Shown: piece by piece, positions 9,802-21,699 of the stretch
Layout: each line of letters starts with the position of its first letter
Numbering within the stretch: the stretch's first letter is position 1
Notes under the pieces: model-generated
What the model saw: only the letters and a program-made list of their open reading frames with translations
What the model was told of the DNA's origin: nothing
Databases searched by the model: none
Program-made: the position numbers and the translations under genes
From: Seminavis robusta
Taxonomy: Eukaryota > Bacillariophyta > Bacillariophyceae > Naviculales > Naviculaceae
DNA: 64,000 nucleotides
NCBI GenBank assembly: GCA_903772945.1
Contig: CAICTM010000054.1
Span: forward strand, 65,001-129,000
Reading direction: 5' to 3'

Positions 9802-11683
9802 ATGGCGGAACCAACTTTCATCAGCAACGAAGAGCCCAAAGATCTCGAGGCCGACGCCAGGGATTCGATTGAGGCGACCGATACGTACGAGTACAACAAG
9901 GATAGCTCGGAGGATGTGGAAGAAACGGCATCCGCTGAAAATCACGAGTTCAATCGCGGCGATGGGCTGAAAGCTGACGGTGATCTTGCCATTGAGGAGT
10001 ACGAAGCCAACCAACACAAGTGTTTCAAAGTCAAGGCATTCTTTTGCATTGTCGGGATGATCGTGGGCGTCGTTTTCTGCTTTTACGAACTCGGCGACGA
10101 TCGCAAAGTTAACCAGACTCTTGCTATTGCAATCTGGATGGCGACTTTGTGGCTCACCGAGGCCATCCCTCTTGTCGTTACTGCTTTCCTTCCTATTGTC
10201 CTCTTCCCTCTCTTTGGCATCGTCAGCAGCAAGGCCATCACTGCTCAGTACGCGAACAACACGATCTTTCTCTTCATCTCCGGTTTCCTCATGGCTCTGA
10301 CACTCCAGAGGTGGAACCTTCACCGCCGTTTCTCATTGAAGCTGTTGACCTGGTGTGGCGTAAGACCTCAGCTCCTGCTTCTTGGCATCATGGGCGGGAC
10401 TTTCTTTCTGTCCATGTTCGTATCCAATACGGCAACGAGTCTCATGATGGTCCCCAACGCGTTGTCCATTTGCCGATCCGTGGAAGAGTCGACTCCCAAC
10501 CATCGCGGAAACCAAGAGAGCCGCCGCTTTTCTACAGCCATCTTTCTCGGGATTGCTTACGCCGCCAACGTTGGAGGAATGGCATCTCTCCTAGGAACTC
10601 CACCAAACCTTGTCTTCCAGAAACAACTTGCATTGATCTTTCCTGAAGCTCCTGAGATGACGTTCGCGACCTGGCTAGGGTTTGGATTGCCCATTTCCCT
10701 GATCATGTCCTTCTTCATTTGGGCCTACCTCTCGGTCATGTACTTACGAAACCTCGACATGGGATCCGTGGACCGAGACCTCTTCAAGAACCAGTACGAG
10801 GCGCTTGGACCTTGGACTCGTGAACAAGTGATTGTGGCTACCCTCTTCACTCTTGAAGCGCTTCTTTGGGTGTTCCGCAAGGACCTAGAGTTTGAGAACG
10901 CGACCATTAAAGGATGGTCCAACCTTTTCCCCGAACCTTCTGCTATAGCAGATGCGACCGTTGGTATGGGAATCGCCATTCTTCTCTTCATCTGGCCTGG
11001 TGACGGGAAGAACATGGCGGGTGATGCCCCTGGCTACGAGTCCGAAGATGTCACCCCCGGCGACCGCACCACGTTGTTGGACTGGAAAACGGCCAACACA
11101 ATGCCTTACGATATTGTGTTTCTTTTCGGAGGAGGTTTTGCATTGGCCAAGGCGTTTGTTGAGTCTGGTCTTTCAGCATTCTTGGTAAGTTTCTACTGCG
11201 ACTGGATGCACTTCATGATCACGGTCATCTTTTCAGTCTGATCTGACGAGCTCTTCTTCTTTTTTTCCTTCCCAGGGTGAAGAACTCAAAGGCTTCGACT
11301 CCCTTTCGACGCCTGGATTGGTGTTTGTTGTCGTGTTCATCATCATTTGGCTGACAGAGCTCACATCCAACACTGCCACAAGTAACATTATGATCCCCAT
11401 TGCTGCATCTTTGGCCATTGCGTTGGAGACCAATCCATACACGTTGATGATCCCAGTCACATTTGCCTGCAGCTGTGCCTTTGCATTGCCTATTGCAACT
11501 CCTCCCAACATGGTGGTCTTCTCGACAGGCCGCGTACCCTTGCGCGAGATGAACAAGGGGGGACTCGTTCTCAACATGATATCTTCCGTCGTTCTTCTCA
11601 TGGGCGCCTTCACCTTCATTCCGTGGGTCTTGAAGGAGGACGCCACGAGCTTTCCTGAATGGGCGAAAACAACTGCTCTCTAG
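9802..11683 (+). CDS. SLC13/DASS-type sodium:dicarboxylate/sulfate symporter
   Basis: Two exons, 9802-11184 and 11276-11683, joined in phase 0 across a 91-bp GT-AG intron give 596 residues. The start is the ATG at 9802 in the context CACCATGG; the frame upstream begins only with a TTG. After an acidic cytosolic N-terminus (about 1-78) there are some 11-12 hydrophobic segments. The two repeat halves each carry the DASS Na+/substrate signature: SNTATSLMMVPNALSI in exon 1 and SNTATSNIMIPIAASLA in exon 2, each followed by a Pro/Gly-rich stretch (GTPPNLVF and ATPPNMVVF). The family moves di/tricarboxylates, sulfate or phosphate with Na+ across the plasma membrane or vacuole; the substrate cannot be told from the sequence. 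Length is usual for the family. Confidence 0.92.
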
Positions 11684-12586
11684 CTGGTCTAGCTAGCTAG
11701 CAGATATTCAAGTACATATGTATATCTACATCTTCTTTGCATGTGACACCGAGCTGACTGGAAAGGTCAGCCTCGGAAATGATCTGCCATGGCTCTGTTT
11801 CTCTTGAAGCGTACCGCAAAAGCTGCTAAAGCGTGTCGCTTTGAAATCAATAATGTACAATGATTCATGTCTTCTTTTTATTTTTTTTAAAAAGCCAAGA
11901 CTTTGGCAGTTCCAGCTAGCTAGCTAGTCGATGTACGGGCGGCAATGGCAATAGCTCTTGATTGATTTGGCATCCGCAAAGGAAACGATCACAAACCGAA
12001 GTGCTTCAGCCAGTGCTTGTCAAATCTTGGCTGCCCCTGAACGGCTGCTACTACATGTAGCTAGGCTGGACCAAAAAGTGGCTTGGGCTCGTTGGCGGCG
12101 AGAATACAATGCTCTACTGAACAAAATCAAGACCAACCAACCAACCAAGCAAGAGAGAGACCAGACCTCTAAAGTCTAAACACTGTACGAGTACCGGGAG
12201 CACGCATGGGTTCAAACAAAGTGTACCGGTACCGGTGGCATGTTGACGGTATCTTTTGGTACTTCTGCTTACTCAGCAGTACTAAGTAACCAAGTCACTA
12301 AGTCATTAAGATCCAAAAAAGGGTCTCCATAGTTATGCCGAGTCCTCTTCCAATACAGCGACGAACGTGTTCTTTAACCCCGGCTTCCCTAGCCTTCCTG
12401 ATTGGACGCGTGCGTGCGTCGTGAGTTTCAGCTGTGGCACCAAGCTTTTAGAGCACAAGAATCTCATCGAAAGTGCGCTGGTATCCATCTCCACCAACTA
12501 TCGGTACCAGCTCCATTGGTTCACTGGGGTCCAGTGTCACGTCTTTCGAACGGTAATATCTACCGTGTCTCTCTATATCGGATTCT
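11684..12586. other. Intergenic
   Basis: About 900 bp without a supported gene. It holds CTAGCTAGCTAG words (11690-11701, 11915-11926), an A/T run (about 11875-11895) that may be part of the upstream gene's 3' end, and GTACCGGTACCGGT at about 12222-12236. Confidence 0.5.
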
Positions 12587-15500
12587 ATGTCTATGATGAA
12601 CAGCAGCTCGAGAAGTATCACCACCACCAACAACAACGGTAGCGGTAGCAAGAAGACCCGCGGACGTCTTTCCACGGGATCTTCAACACGGCCTGGCTTT
12701 ACCAGTCAGACGAGTAGCTCTCGACTAATCTCGGGAACATCGTTCCGGGTGGGTGAAGAAGCTAATACTAGTACTAGTAGTTGTGATGCCGAGTTGCCGG
12801 AAGAATTTCCGTCCCTCGTCCAACAGTCTTTGCGAGACCATGTGGAGGATAAAACGAAGCATCTGACGTTGAACAAACTCCAGTTCTCCAATAATAAGAA
12901 ATTGTATGGACGAGACAAGGAACGAGCCTTGCTTCAGAATCTCGTATTTGCTGCATCCCACAGAGGGGCCAAACAACTCATTCTCATCTCGGGAGAATCC
13001 GGTACTGGCAAGACTGGATTGGCTCATTCCATTCATAATTCGTGCAACAACCAAGACGGCATTTTTGTGATTGCAGGGGACTTTGGAATGAACTCGACAT
13101 CCTCCAAGGAAGCCCCGTACATGGGGATTGCAGGAGCCATACAGGAGCTTTGTGATGGAATATTGGCTTTGGTGGTCGATAGTACTGCCTTTCCGCTCCA
13201 GCTCCTGCGAGAGAAACTCAATTCGGAACTTCAGGATGAACTCCCCCTTTTGTTCCTTACATTTCCAGCCTTGCAGCACTTTATGGGCACTGCTACTAGT
13301 ACGTGTATCAGCTCTACTAAAAATATGTGTGGAACTCATCCTCCACAAGGGAGTGTCCCATCACCCACCACAGGAGAGCACAAGAACCGACTGTACTATG
13401 CATTTCAACGTCTATTTCAGATTGTGACAACATTTTTGCCAAAGCGACTCGTAATCATCTTGGACAATCTGGAATGGATTGACGAACCGTCCTTGAAACT
13501 CATGGAGGCATTGCTGGCAGATGATACGGCCTCATCCGCAACAAGATCCAGCAGTGGTGACAACACTGGCACCACCACCACCAATAAAACGAAGAAGAAT
13601 GATCTAGTTGTGATTGGATGTTATCGATCGGATCTGGATCAGCCAAACAGCAGCAGCAATCATTCGCAGTCGTACTATCTCACACATGCCATTATTCAAG
13701 ATTGGAAGGATCACAAGTCCAGCGAATTTGGATTCCACATGACGGAAATCGCCTTGCCCAATCTGGACATGACGCATGTCAAGGAATGGCTGCAAGACTT
13801 GTTGCTCACAGATGATAGTGGCGTCCTTGAGCTGGCGCAACTCTGTCATTCCAAAACCAATGGCAATGCCTTTTTTATGGTGGCATTTCTCAAGCTGCTG
13901 CAGGAAAAAATGCTCCTCACATTCGATCTGGGGACCATGAAATGGATTTGGGATGTGGCACGAATTGAAACATTGGCAGAAGCCACGGATAATGTGGCAC
14001 ATGTCATGAAACAATCCTTGGCAACTTGCTCACCACAAGTTTGTGAATTGCTGCAAATTGCAGCCTGTTTGGGGTCGTCGTTTTATGAAAAGACCCTGCA
14101 GCTTGTTTGGGATGACTGGAAGACGACAACAGCGACAACAATAAACAAGAAATTGTCACTGGATGACTGCCTATCCATTGCCCTTGAAAAGAGACTCTTT
14201 TTTCGAAAGCCAGATGACCCAACCAAAATTATTTGGGCACACAGCAAAGTCTTGGATGCCGCCATGGCATTGATGGCCGATGATGACGAGGATGACAAGA
14301 GTATCAAGTCAGTGCAGTCTCGGATAGGAGAGATTCTGGTTACTAAACTCAACGAGGTTGAATTGGAAAGTGCTGTGTTCATTGTTGCCAATCTACTCAA
14401 TGAAGGTGGAGCATCAGTGTCGTCGTCGTCGAGTGCCAGCAATCCAGTATGCAATGTTTCACATGTGGAACTGGCAGAACTCAACCTTCGGGCTGCTTAC
14501 AAGGCCACCAAATTGGCAGCCTTTGAAACAGCAGCTAGATATGCTGCCAAGGGAATTAACTGCCTTCAACAAGATTGCTGGGAGAATCACTACTCCACTA
14601 CACTGGACCTATTCCTCACTTCAGCAGAAGTCGAAGGTCTCATTGGCAACTTTGAATCTATGGATTCAAGATGCAATCAGATTCTCTCACGACAAGATCT
14701 TCCCGACAAAGATAAGGCACGAGTGTACAATTTACAGGTGCATCGATTGTATCTGGAAGGTCGTGTACAAGAAGCTATGGATCATTGCCTGTTGTGCCTC
14801 AAAAAGCTACGGTGCTCCTTTCCCAAGACAAAGCTCACGAAAGGTCTGGCATCGGTGGCTGGTCTTGCCCGCATCAAAATGGAAGCCAAGTCGCGAAAAG
14901 CGGAAGAAATTGAGTCCATGCAGTACATTGAAGACCCGGTCAAGATTGAAACCATGAAGTTGCTTGAGAGACTTATCTCAGCGGCATACATGCTCAAAGA
15001 TCCACTGCTCACTCCTGTTATACTGCGAGCTTATCGATGGACCTTGGAATATGGATTGTCTGAGAATGCTCCTGCCAACTTTGCCAGCATTGGGTTCATC
15101 ATGGCTTGTTTCCTCTCTGATTTTGAAACAGGAAGGATTTTTGGGGAGTACGCATTGGAGATGATGTCTCAGATGAAAAGCAAAACCATGGTTGCCAGAG
15201 TCCATCTGGTGGTCCATGGCGGGGTGAGTGAATGCTGTCATTGCCTGAGTGACGATGCGTGGTTGTTCTTTTGTTGTTCATGATTAGTTTTGCTCATTCC
15301 TTGCTGTTTCAGTATCTTCACTATGTGAGACCACTACATTGCACTCTACGAGCTCTGAAGGAGGGATACGAGGTGGGAATGCAGACGGGAAGCTTTTCTC
15401 CGGCATTTCAGAGCATAAATCTGTATCTCCAGGGTGCTTTCGTTGCCGGCCGTTCTCTCAAAACACTAGAACGGGAGTGCAGAATGTTCGCACAGCAAAT

Positions 15501-16227
15501 GAAGCAGCTCAAGCAAGACCTCTACGTCAAGTTCCTGTCCCCTGCATTTCAAACTATTCTGAATCTGACGACGCCTGGCGTTGCTGAACCTACAATTATG
15601 ACAGGTGAAGCGATGGATGAAGCAGTGCTAGATTTCCCCACCAAAGCACAGCAGGCCTTATTCGAGTGTCATAAACTTCAGTTGTGCCTTTGGTTTGGAC
15701 ATTTTGAAGAGAGTGCAAAGCTCGCTTTATCCAATGACCCTGTCACGAAGGGGTGTCCTGGGAGTTTCGTATGCTACAGCGACAATCTCTTTCGAGGCCT
15801 GTCGCTGTTTCAGATGGCTCGCACAACGACAAAGAAGAAGAACCAATACACCAAAGAAGCAAAAAAGATGTTGTCCCTGGTAAGCAAATGGGTTGAAAAG
15901 GGCAACCCAAACATCAAACACCACCAGGCTCTGTTGGAGGCGGAGATGGCAGCGCTCCAGGGCAAGCAACACATCGCGCGGAACAAGTATGACATTGCAG
16001 TAGTACTAGCTGGGCGTCAAGGCTTCATCAATGATGCTGCCTTGGCAAATGAACGATTTGGTGAGTACATGCTTAACGATGTGGGTGATAGAGACGATGC
16101 AGCATACCGGATGAAAGAAGCCATCAATCTGTACAAGGAGTGGGGAGCAATTGCTAAGGCGGAATATCTTCAAACCAAATACGCACATCTCTGGCCAATA
16201 CCAGAACATGTCGTAACTTTGGGTTAA
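12587..16227 (+). CDS. Large AAA/ORC1-like signalling ATPase with helical (TPR-like) C-terminus
   Basis: Exons 12587-15223 and 15313-16227 join in phase 0 (donor GGG|GTGAGT, acceptor TTTCAG|TAT) to give about 1183 residues. A Ser/Thr-rich N-terminus (about 1-80) leads into an ORC1-like/STAND-type AAA domain. YGRDKERALL precedes Walker A (GESGTGKTGLAHS, about 135-147), and RLVIILDNLEWID (about 287-299) fits Walker B. The C-terminal ~650 residues are helical with TPR-like pieces (FETAARYAAKGI, GRVQEAMDHCLLCLKK, FGHFEESAKLAL). The same architecture (COG3899-type predicted ATPase) occurs in bacterial and diatom multidomain kinases and cyclases, but no kinase, cyclase or receiver domain is visible here. 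A regulatory scaffold role is inferred. Nearby alternative starts are M3 and M4. Confidence 0.85.
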
Positions 16228-16491
16228 TATAGACTAACTGATCTAGCTACGCTGTAGAGTTAGCAATAGTGGGATCAGCACTGCGTTCTTGTTGTGATTT
16301 GATGTGTGGCTTGTTCAGGTTGTAGGAAGGGTGGATTGATCTCCCCGAAAACGTTCTTTCCTGTTTTTGCACCAACAAAACGCATTCACCATTCCCATCT
16401 GTTTCCATCCTCGCACAGCCTTTCGTCACAGGAAGACTCTATCAAGATGATGGTTGCGAAAACTCCTACACATCTAGATAGATCCACTACG

Positions 16492-18564
16492 CTATATTTT
16501 GCCCTGGGCAGCTCCTTGTGCAGCCTTGGCTACAGCTTGCAAGGAGTATATCAGTGTGGCTCTGTCAGCCCATTCGACCGTAAAACCATAGTGGCCCTTC
16601 TTCTCGACAGTCGAGGGCAGCGTCTTGGGGCTCCTTTCGGGTTGTTCAAGAGATTCTCCCGGCATGATTTCTCCAGTTTTGGGATCACGGGCTCGAAGTT
16701 GAAACGCTGGAAGTTGAATCTTGGTGGCTCCGGCATCCGAGTACAAGCGAACCACAAACTCGGCCCCATCCTTTCCAATGGAACACGCCATGGTATCCAG
16801 GGGGAAATCGACACCATCGAGCCGCACAAAGCTATCGGGTTGTGTAAATTGCGCGAGCAAGAGCTCTTTGGAGATGATCGTGGCCAGTTTTTGCAATGCA
16901 TCGAGTTCCTCTGTGGCTCGTTCCGGCCGCGTCAGGGCAATCGGTTCTCCCTGTTCTGTAGCGTCATTGGCCAAGGACGAAATTGGCAACGACACGATAT
17001 TGGCTGGATTGATGGATTTGTCTTGCAACAACGCTTCTTGCTGTCCTTTGCCAAAGGGATAGTGTTTCCCGCCACCGTCGCACTGTGGCGGTTTTGTATG
17101 CAGACATGAGAGAACATTATCCAGACCATCCGAACGAACACGAGAATCACATTCTTTTGTTGACGTACCACAAAGTAGGACATGTTCTCCACCAGTGCCA
17201 TGGTGGATACTCCCAGAGACGAAAACATGTGAATTCCCTTGCGAGTATCTTCGGTAGCCAGCTTGGACGGCGTCGTGACGGCGACGGCTCCATCCAACTG
17301 AATGTCTTGACACACCGTGAGTTGCACGTCTCCCGTACCCGGTGGCAAGTCCAAGACCAAGACATCCAAGTCACCCCAATCCGTTCCTTTGAGTCTAACG
17401 GGAAGAGTAGTGGAGTGAGAAATGGATATTAATCCAGCACAAAACAAACGAACACGTCCCGCGCCAACTCACAATTGAGTGACCACTCGACCCACCATGG
17501 GTCCTCGCATAATGGCACTGCCACTTTCGGGCCCACTGCCAGGGACTCCACTCTGTAGCATGAGAAGAGTAACAAGAGACAATGGATGAAACATTGTCAG
17601 TTTTCTAGATACGAACAGTTACAGCTCGATGCCGTGACAATTTTTTAAAAGGCAAAATCTACCTTGGACGACACAAATCCCAACGACAAGAGTTTGACAC
17701 CCTTGTGGGAAATAGGATATACCATTCCTGCCCCCAGTGGTGATTGTCGGACCACCGGATCCTCTGGCTTTACAAGTATAGGAAGGCTGGGACCGTAAAT
17801 ATCGACATCCAACAATCCGATCTTTCCTCCCTGGCGTGCCAATTCATATGCCAGGTTGACGGCCACGGTACTTTTCCCCACGCCGCCCTGATCGAGCAGA
17901 AACGAATGAAGAAATGTAGTTAAAGAGATGAGATTCAAGGAAAAGGTATCGCAGGAGGTTGCAAGTAAGTAAGTTGTTGGTATTGAGTACATGTACTAAC
18001 CTTGCAGCTGTACACGGCAAGAAATTGCGACACATTGGCCAGACCGGGTCCTAGTTGGTCTTCTGGCGTTTCTTCTTCGTCCGACAAATGAATAGTGGAA
18101 GCCTTGACTTTTTGGACCGGTTTTGGTTGTTTGGTCACATCGACCTGTATTTTGGTGGATTGCAGAGCAATGTAGTTGTGCTGTGAGATCCATTGCTCCA
18201 GTTCTGATTCGGCTGTTTTTTGTATTTGTGATTTTAATTCCAACAAAGAGGGATGCAACCGGGATGGCAGCTTGAGTGTCATGGTCAAAGCTGCTTCAGT
18301 TTCCTTGAAAGATGAAATCTTGAGTCCACGGTCGAGCCACTGGAGTTTGCCAATCTGTTGGTTCAGAATTGGATCTTTCACGTCGTTTCCCACGGTACGG
18401 TGGATACTGTCTTCGAGCGCTGCAAAATTTCGTGGTGGCACATCTGCCCAGGTCTGCAGGAAACGGGCTACTAGTCTGGGCCATCTGGAAGCTGAGGTTG
18501 GAGAAACACAGCGTGGCAACGGCCTGATGCTTGTTCTGGTAGCTCTCCGGCAGATCATCATCAT
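16492..18564 (-). CDS. HCF101/MRP-family Fe-S cluster carrier P-loop NTPase
   Basis: Five minus-strand exons, 18564-18001, 17887-17663, 17552-17473, 17394-17169 and 17082-16492, give 561 residues in one frame. Domain order is that of HCF101: MIP18/DUF59 (about 45-150), a Mrp/NBP35-type NTPase with the deviant Walker A K|GGVGKST (Lys188-Thr195; the first intron falls right after Lys188), LLDVDIYGPS, and DVLVLDLPPGTGDVQLT (Walker B), then MSYFVCDGGGKHYPFGKG and a C-terminal DUF971-like region (QLPAFQLRARDPKTGE ... FTVEWADRATLIYSLQ). HCF101 proteins hold a [4Fe-4S] cluster and hand it to targets such as photosystem I. The single Cys in the CDGGG loop resembles plant HCF101 rather than bacterial Mrp (CxxC). 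The N-terminus is Arg/Ser-rich without a clear hydrophobic signal peptide, so mitochondrial targeting is as likely as plastid. Divergent from the DUF1997 gene. Confidence 0.92.
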
Positions 18565-18837
18565 TGTCTCTTTGGTTGTTGGCGCACTCTGAGCTCCCTG
18601 ATCATCTATCGGCGCTATCTTCTCGGATCTCTGCCGTTGTGTGGATTTGTGATGTTGGTGACGTCATACTTGCGTTTAGTCACTAGTATTGGATCAGTCA
18701 TGCACTGACGTCAGAGGCAAAAAGATCTTTTGTTCCTTCTCACTCCAAGATCTGCCAAGTGTCATTTTTCTTCAACAACAGACAGATCCACAGAAACACC
18801 AAATGTAGCACACAAGACAGATAAGGACGACAATAAA
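18565..18837. promoter_or_regulatory. Bidirectional promoter region with paired CRE octamers
   Basis: 273 bp between the divergent starts of the HCF101-like gene and the DUF1997 gene. It has two perfect TGACGTCA octamers at 18659-18666 and 18706-18713, 47 bp apart (start to start). This suggests shared bZIP-type control of two probable Fe-S/plastid genes. Function is inferred from the known CO2/cAMP-responsive elements of diatom carbonic anhydrase promoters. Confidence 0.5.
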
Positions 18838-19701
18838 ATGACAATGATATCCCAGAATAGACCTGCTCTGCATCTTCCTCTGCTACCAGCACTCTTGCTG
18901 TTGCTGTCAATTTCCTCGCTGCTACCTGCAGTGGACGCCTTTCAAATCCAATGCCGACCAACACGATCAGTGAGAACGCCAAGAACGCAACTTTGCAGTT
19001 CCAACGGACAGCCCGAAACAGCATCCGCTCCCAGTCAACGCAAGATTCTATTATCTCGCAAAGGTCCTCATTTTGCCTTGGATCGATCTTCGGGACGAGT
19101 TGAATTTGGAGCCACGGCGCAGTTGACCACGCAACTGGCAGCATCGAACCACAATAATATCAATGACAATAACGACGCAATGTACATTAAAGAATGGATC
19201 GCCGACGAACGAGCCCTGGCAAATTCCATTTGGGACGAATCCTTGATACAAGAATTGCGCCCGTCGGTGTATCAACTCCAAGTCATGCCACTCCAATTCG
19301 TCACTATCCAATTGGCGCCGTCGGTTGATGTCAAAATGCAGACGCGATATGCACAAAACGATCCCGATAAACCCGTCTTTTTGCTCCAATCCGTAGGATT
19401 CGATCCCAATATTCAGCTGTTGCCAGGATTGTCCGTCACGGCGGAAGATTTGGGCATCAACATTCAAGTCAGTGGCGAATTAAAACCCATGGCCGACGGT
19501 GTTTCGGGACGCATTGCCTTTCAAACCAGTGGCATTCTTCCGGGACCTCTGCGGATTCTGCCCCAAGCGGCATTGCAAGCCGCGGCCAATACGATCAATC
19601 AAGCCGTGGTCAATTTTGCCATTGACAGTTTTCAAAAAGGAGCCACCACCAAGTATCGGGAGTTTGTACTCACCAAACAGCAACAGGCACAACAGTACTA
19701 A
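18838..19701 (+). CDS. Plastid DUF1997-family protein
   Basis: 287 residues from the ATG at 18838; the longer frame to 18730 starts with a TTG. The N-terminus has a strong hydrophobic signal core (LPLLPALLLLLSISSLLP) followed by AVDA-FQIQ, a Phe at the predicted cleavage point, then a basic Ser/Thr-rich transit stretch. This fits diatom plastid targeting. The mature part (about 120-285) matches the cyanobacterial and plastid DUF1997 pattern: LRPSVYQLQVMPLQFVTIQLAPSVDVKM, LQSVGFDPN, and LPGPLRILPQAALQAAANTI near the end. The family's biochemical role is not settled; it is confined to cyanobacteria and plastid-bearing organisms. Asn/Asp low complexity at about 142-151 lies at the junction between transit and mature regions. 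Confidence 0.8.
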   Translation: MTMISQNRPALHLPLLPALLLLLSISSLLPAVDAFQIQCRPTRSVRTPRTQLCSSNGQPETASAPSQRKILLSRKGPHFALDRSSGRVEFGATAQLTTQLAASNHNNINDNNDAMYIKEWIADERALANSIWDESLIQELRPSVYQLQVMPLQFVTIQLAPSVDVKMQTRYAQNDPDKPVFLLQSVGFDPNIQLLPGLSVTAEDLGINIQVSGELKPMADGVSGRIAFQTSGILPGPLRILPQAALQAAANTINQAVVNFAIDSFQKGATTKYREFVLTKQQQAQQY

Positions 19702-20239
19702 TCATCAGCAAACCAAAGCAACAAAACGTTCACGGAATCTGCTTGCAACATGACCATCGCTCTCGGCATCTTATGACTACTAATATAGATCGATTTTGGG
19801 CTATCATAGAGAGTGGCTATGGAAAGAGCTCTCGCAAAAATTTTGGCTCCATAAAATGCAAACTAGCTGGCTAGCTTCTTGCTTTCGAGGAGCGAATAGT
19901 ACATGTACATATATATTTGGTCACTTACTTCTATTCGGTTGTTTCATGCCTCTGTTCAAGTGGTTTTCTTCGGGCGGTCTCTGTGTGAACCTGGGCGGTG
20001 AACGCGTTCCGTAGATTGTTGGATCGTACACATGCTGCCTGTGGCATTTGTTGCTTCGCGCCTCCGCCGTGGATCAAAGCACACAGGAGAAGTAGGTGGG
20101 GGTGTCATATTACAACCATACTTTGGACGGATTCTCTAACTAATAGCTACCTAGTACGGTAGCAAGAACTTGGCAGCTTCCATGTTCTCTTGGCAAGTCT
20201 TTGTTCGGGGGTGACGAAGAAGCCCATGTGCAACTTCCA
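19702..20239. other. Intergenic
   Basis: No gene seen between the DUF1997 gene and the decayed TPR gene. Confidence 0.4.
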
Positions 20240-21010
20240 TAATAGCCACAAATTTACAAATTGTGACAAGGCCCCCTCAGTGTCACCCTTAGAAAATAGG
20301 ACTTTTCCCAGGTTGTTGTAGGTAGTTGCAGTTTCATGATGATTCTTCTTGCCCCAGACAGACTACTCAATGGCGCAATCTTCTTGGAGCATTTTAGTTG
20401 CATCACCAAAGTCACCCTTGTCACAAGCAACTCCCCAATGCATGCATAAGGCAGATGCTCAGGATAATTCTTTCCCAGTTCCAATGCCTACTTGTTTGTG
20501 CTTCCTGGTGAATACCATCCAAGTCACCCTTTTTCCGCAGCGCAGGTCCAGCCAACTTCGACAGAAGAGCATGTCCTATGATGTTGTAGGTGTTGGCAAC
20601 CGTAGCTTCATCTTTGCCAGGCACGGATTCTCTTGAATAACTCGAGTGTCTTGAACAATTCAAGCACCATCCAAGTCACCCTTTTGAGCAAGCAAAGCCC
20701 CACATTGCTGTAGGTTGAGGAGGACTGATATCGCTCTCTTTTCTGGTACGCGTGTGGTGACTCAGTGATGGTACCAGGTACGAACTTATTGGTACAGTAA
20801 ATTCAATGCACCTTCATAGTCGCCTTTTCCTTCCAGGATAGAAGCAATGTTATTGAAAAAAGGCAGCATCATTATTTTAAAAAGCTGAATCACAAATGGA
20901 GCTGCCCTTTTCCAAAGATTTCCAATGCAGCATCCAGCTCTCCGTTCACTTTTCAATAATCTTGCCAATTTCGTAGCAAAACTGAGCATAATCACATAAT
21001 CACCATACTT
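20240..21010 (-). pseudogene. Decayed TPR (kinesin-light-chain-like) repeat gene
   Basis: Reading the minus strand in shifting frames gives a series of tetratricopeptide fragments of the kinesin-light-chain type: ELDAALEIFGKG, NNIASILEGKGDYEGALNL, STYSNVGLCLLK with KGDLDGA, KDEATVANTYNIIGHALL, KKGDLDG, and TTYNNLGKVLF-like pieces near 20310. At least four repeat units are traceable but several frameshifts and stops separate them, no start codon is apparent, and no single frame exceeds 80 codons. The gene is therefore a fossil of a repeat protein; diatoms carry many intact members of this type. Sequence errors cannot be excluded but are unlikely to explain all breaks. Confidence 0.65.
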
Positions 21011-21057
21011 CTACTCAAGTTTCTCCCAAGTTGATGCCACAAACTGGAGGATGGAGT

Positions 21058-21222
21058 GAATGACGATTGATCATTCGAGTCGTGGATAAATCGAGTCCTA
21101 ATCAATTTTTGGGAGCGTTTTCAAAAATGCATTAGAGCTCAAAAAAGAGCTCTAATGAATTTTTGAAAACGCTCCCAAAAATTGATTAGGACTAGATTTA
21201 TCCACGACTCGAATCGTCATGA
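21058..21222. mobile_element. MITE-like long palindrome, copy 2
   Basis: About 165 bp inverted repeat. Outer arms ATGACGATT...CGAGTCGTGGATAAATC and their complement are shared with the element at 8957-9105. The inner arms are CTAATCAATTTTTGGGAGCG plus TTTTCAAAAAT, and the centre is GAGCTCAAAAAAGAGCTC. The left outer arm carries an extra 7 bp (GATCATT) not matched on the right. No coding capacity. Confidence 0.75.
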
Positions 21223-21699
21223 ATGCGCCAGTTACGGAGTACAGTGTTACAGTACCTACCTGGTACCAGCTTTATGGGTTGCCGTCGATACGTCGGTCCA
21301 TGGATCACTTTCTCCTCCAGAAAAACGATTTCTGCCTCCTTGAAGTTGAAGTGTTCCTTGTGACTGCAGGTTTCTGAAGTCAATGTCCTCCAAAACCAAG
21401 CTCACATTTTGGCTCTTTTGGTCAGGTCTGAAGAGAGCTGCGACCGAACCGTCGTACGGTGGCTGTAACTTCTCTTTCTTGCTAGCTAGCGGTGGATATG
21501 ATCCTAATGGCTTAGAAATGGAATGGAAACTCTAATAGAGGGATAATTGATTAAAATAGTAAGCCAAACTAGCAAAGTTGAAGACAAAAATAGAGAGATG
21601 GGGACTGGCATGGCTCTCGTTGTCCTCAAAACAGGGTTTTTGGTTTTGGACCGTACCGCTATAGCTTCCAACAGGAAGAGCACAACAACACTCTGGAAG
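21223..21699. other. Intergenic / 3' region of NYN gene
   Basis: No supported gene. The open frame at 21504-22049 on the minus strand is a shadow that overlaps the end of the NYN gene. Confidence 0.4.

Noticed and set aside
16306-17109. 267-codon plus-strand frame over the HCF101-like gene
   Set aside because: Shadow; the minus strand carries the full HCF101 domain set.
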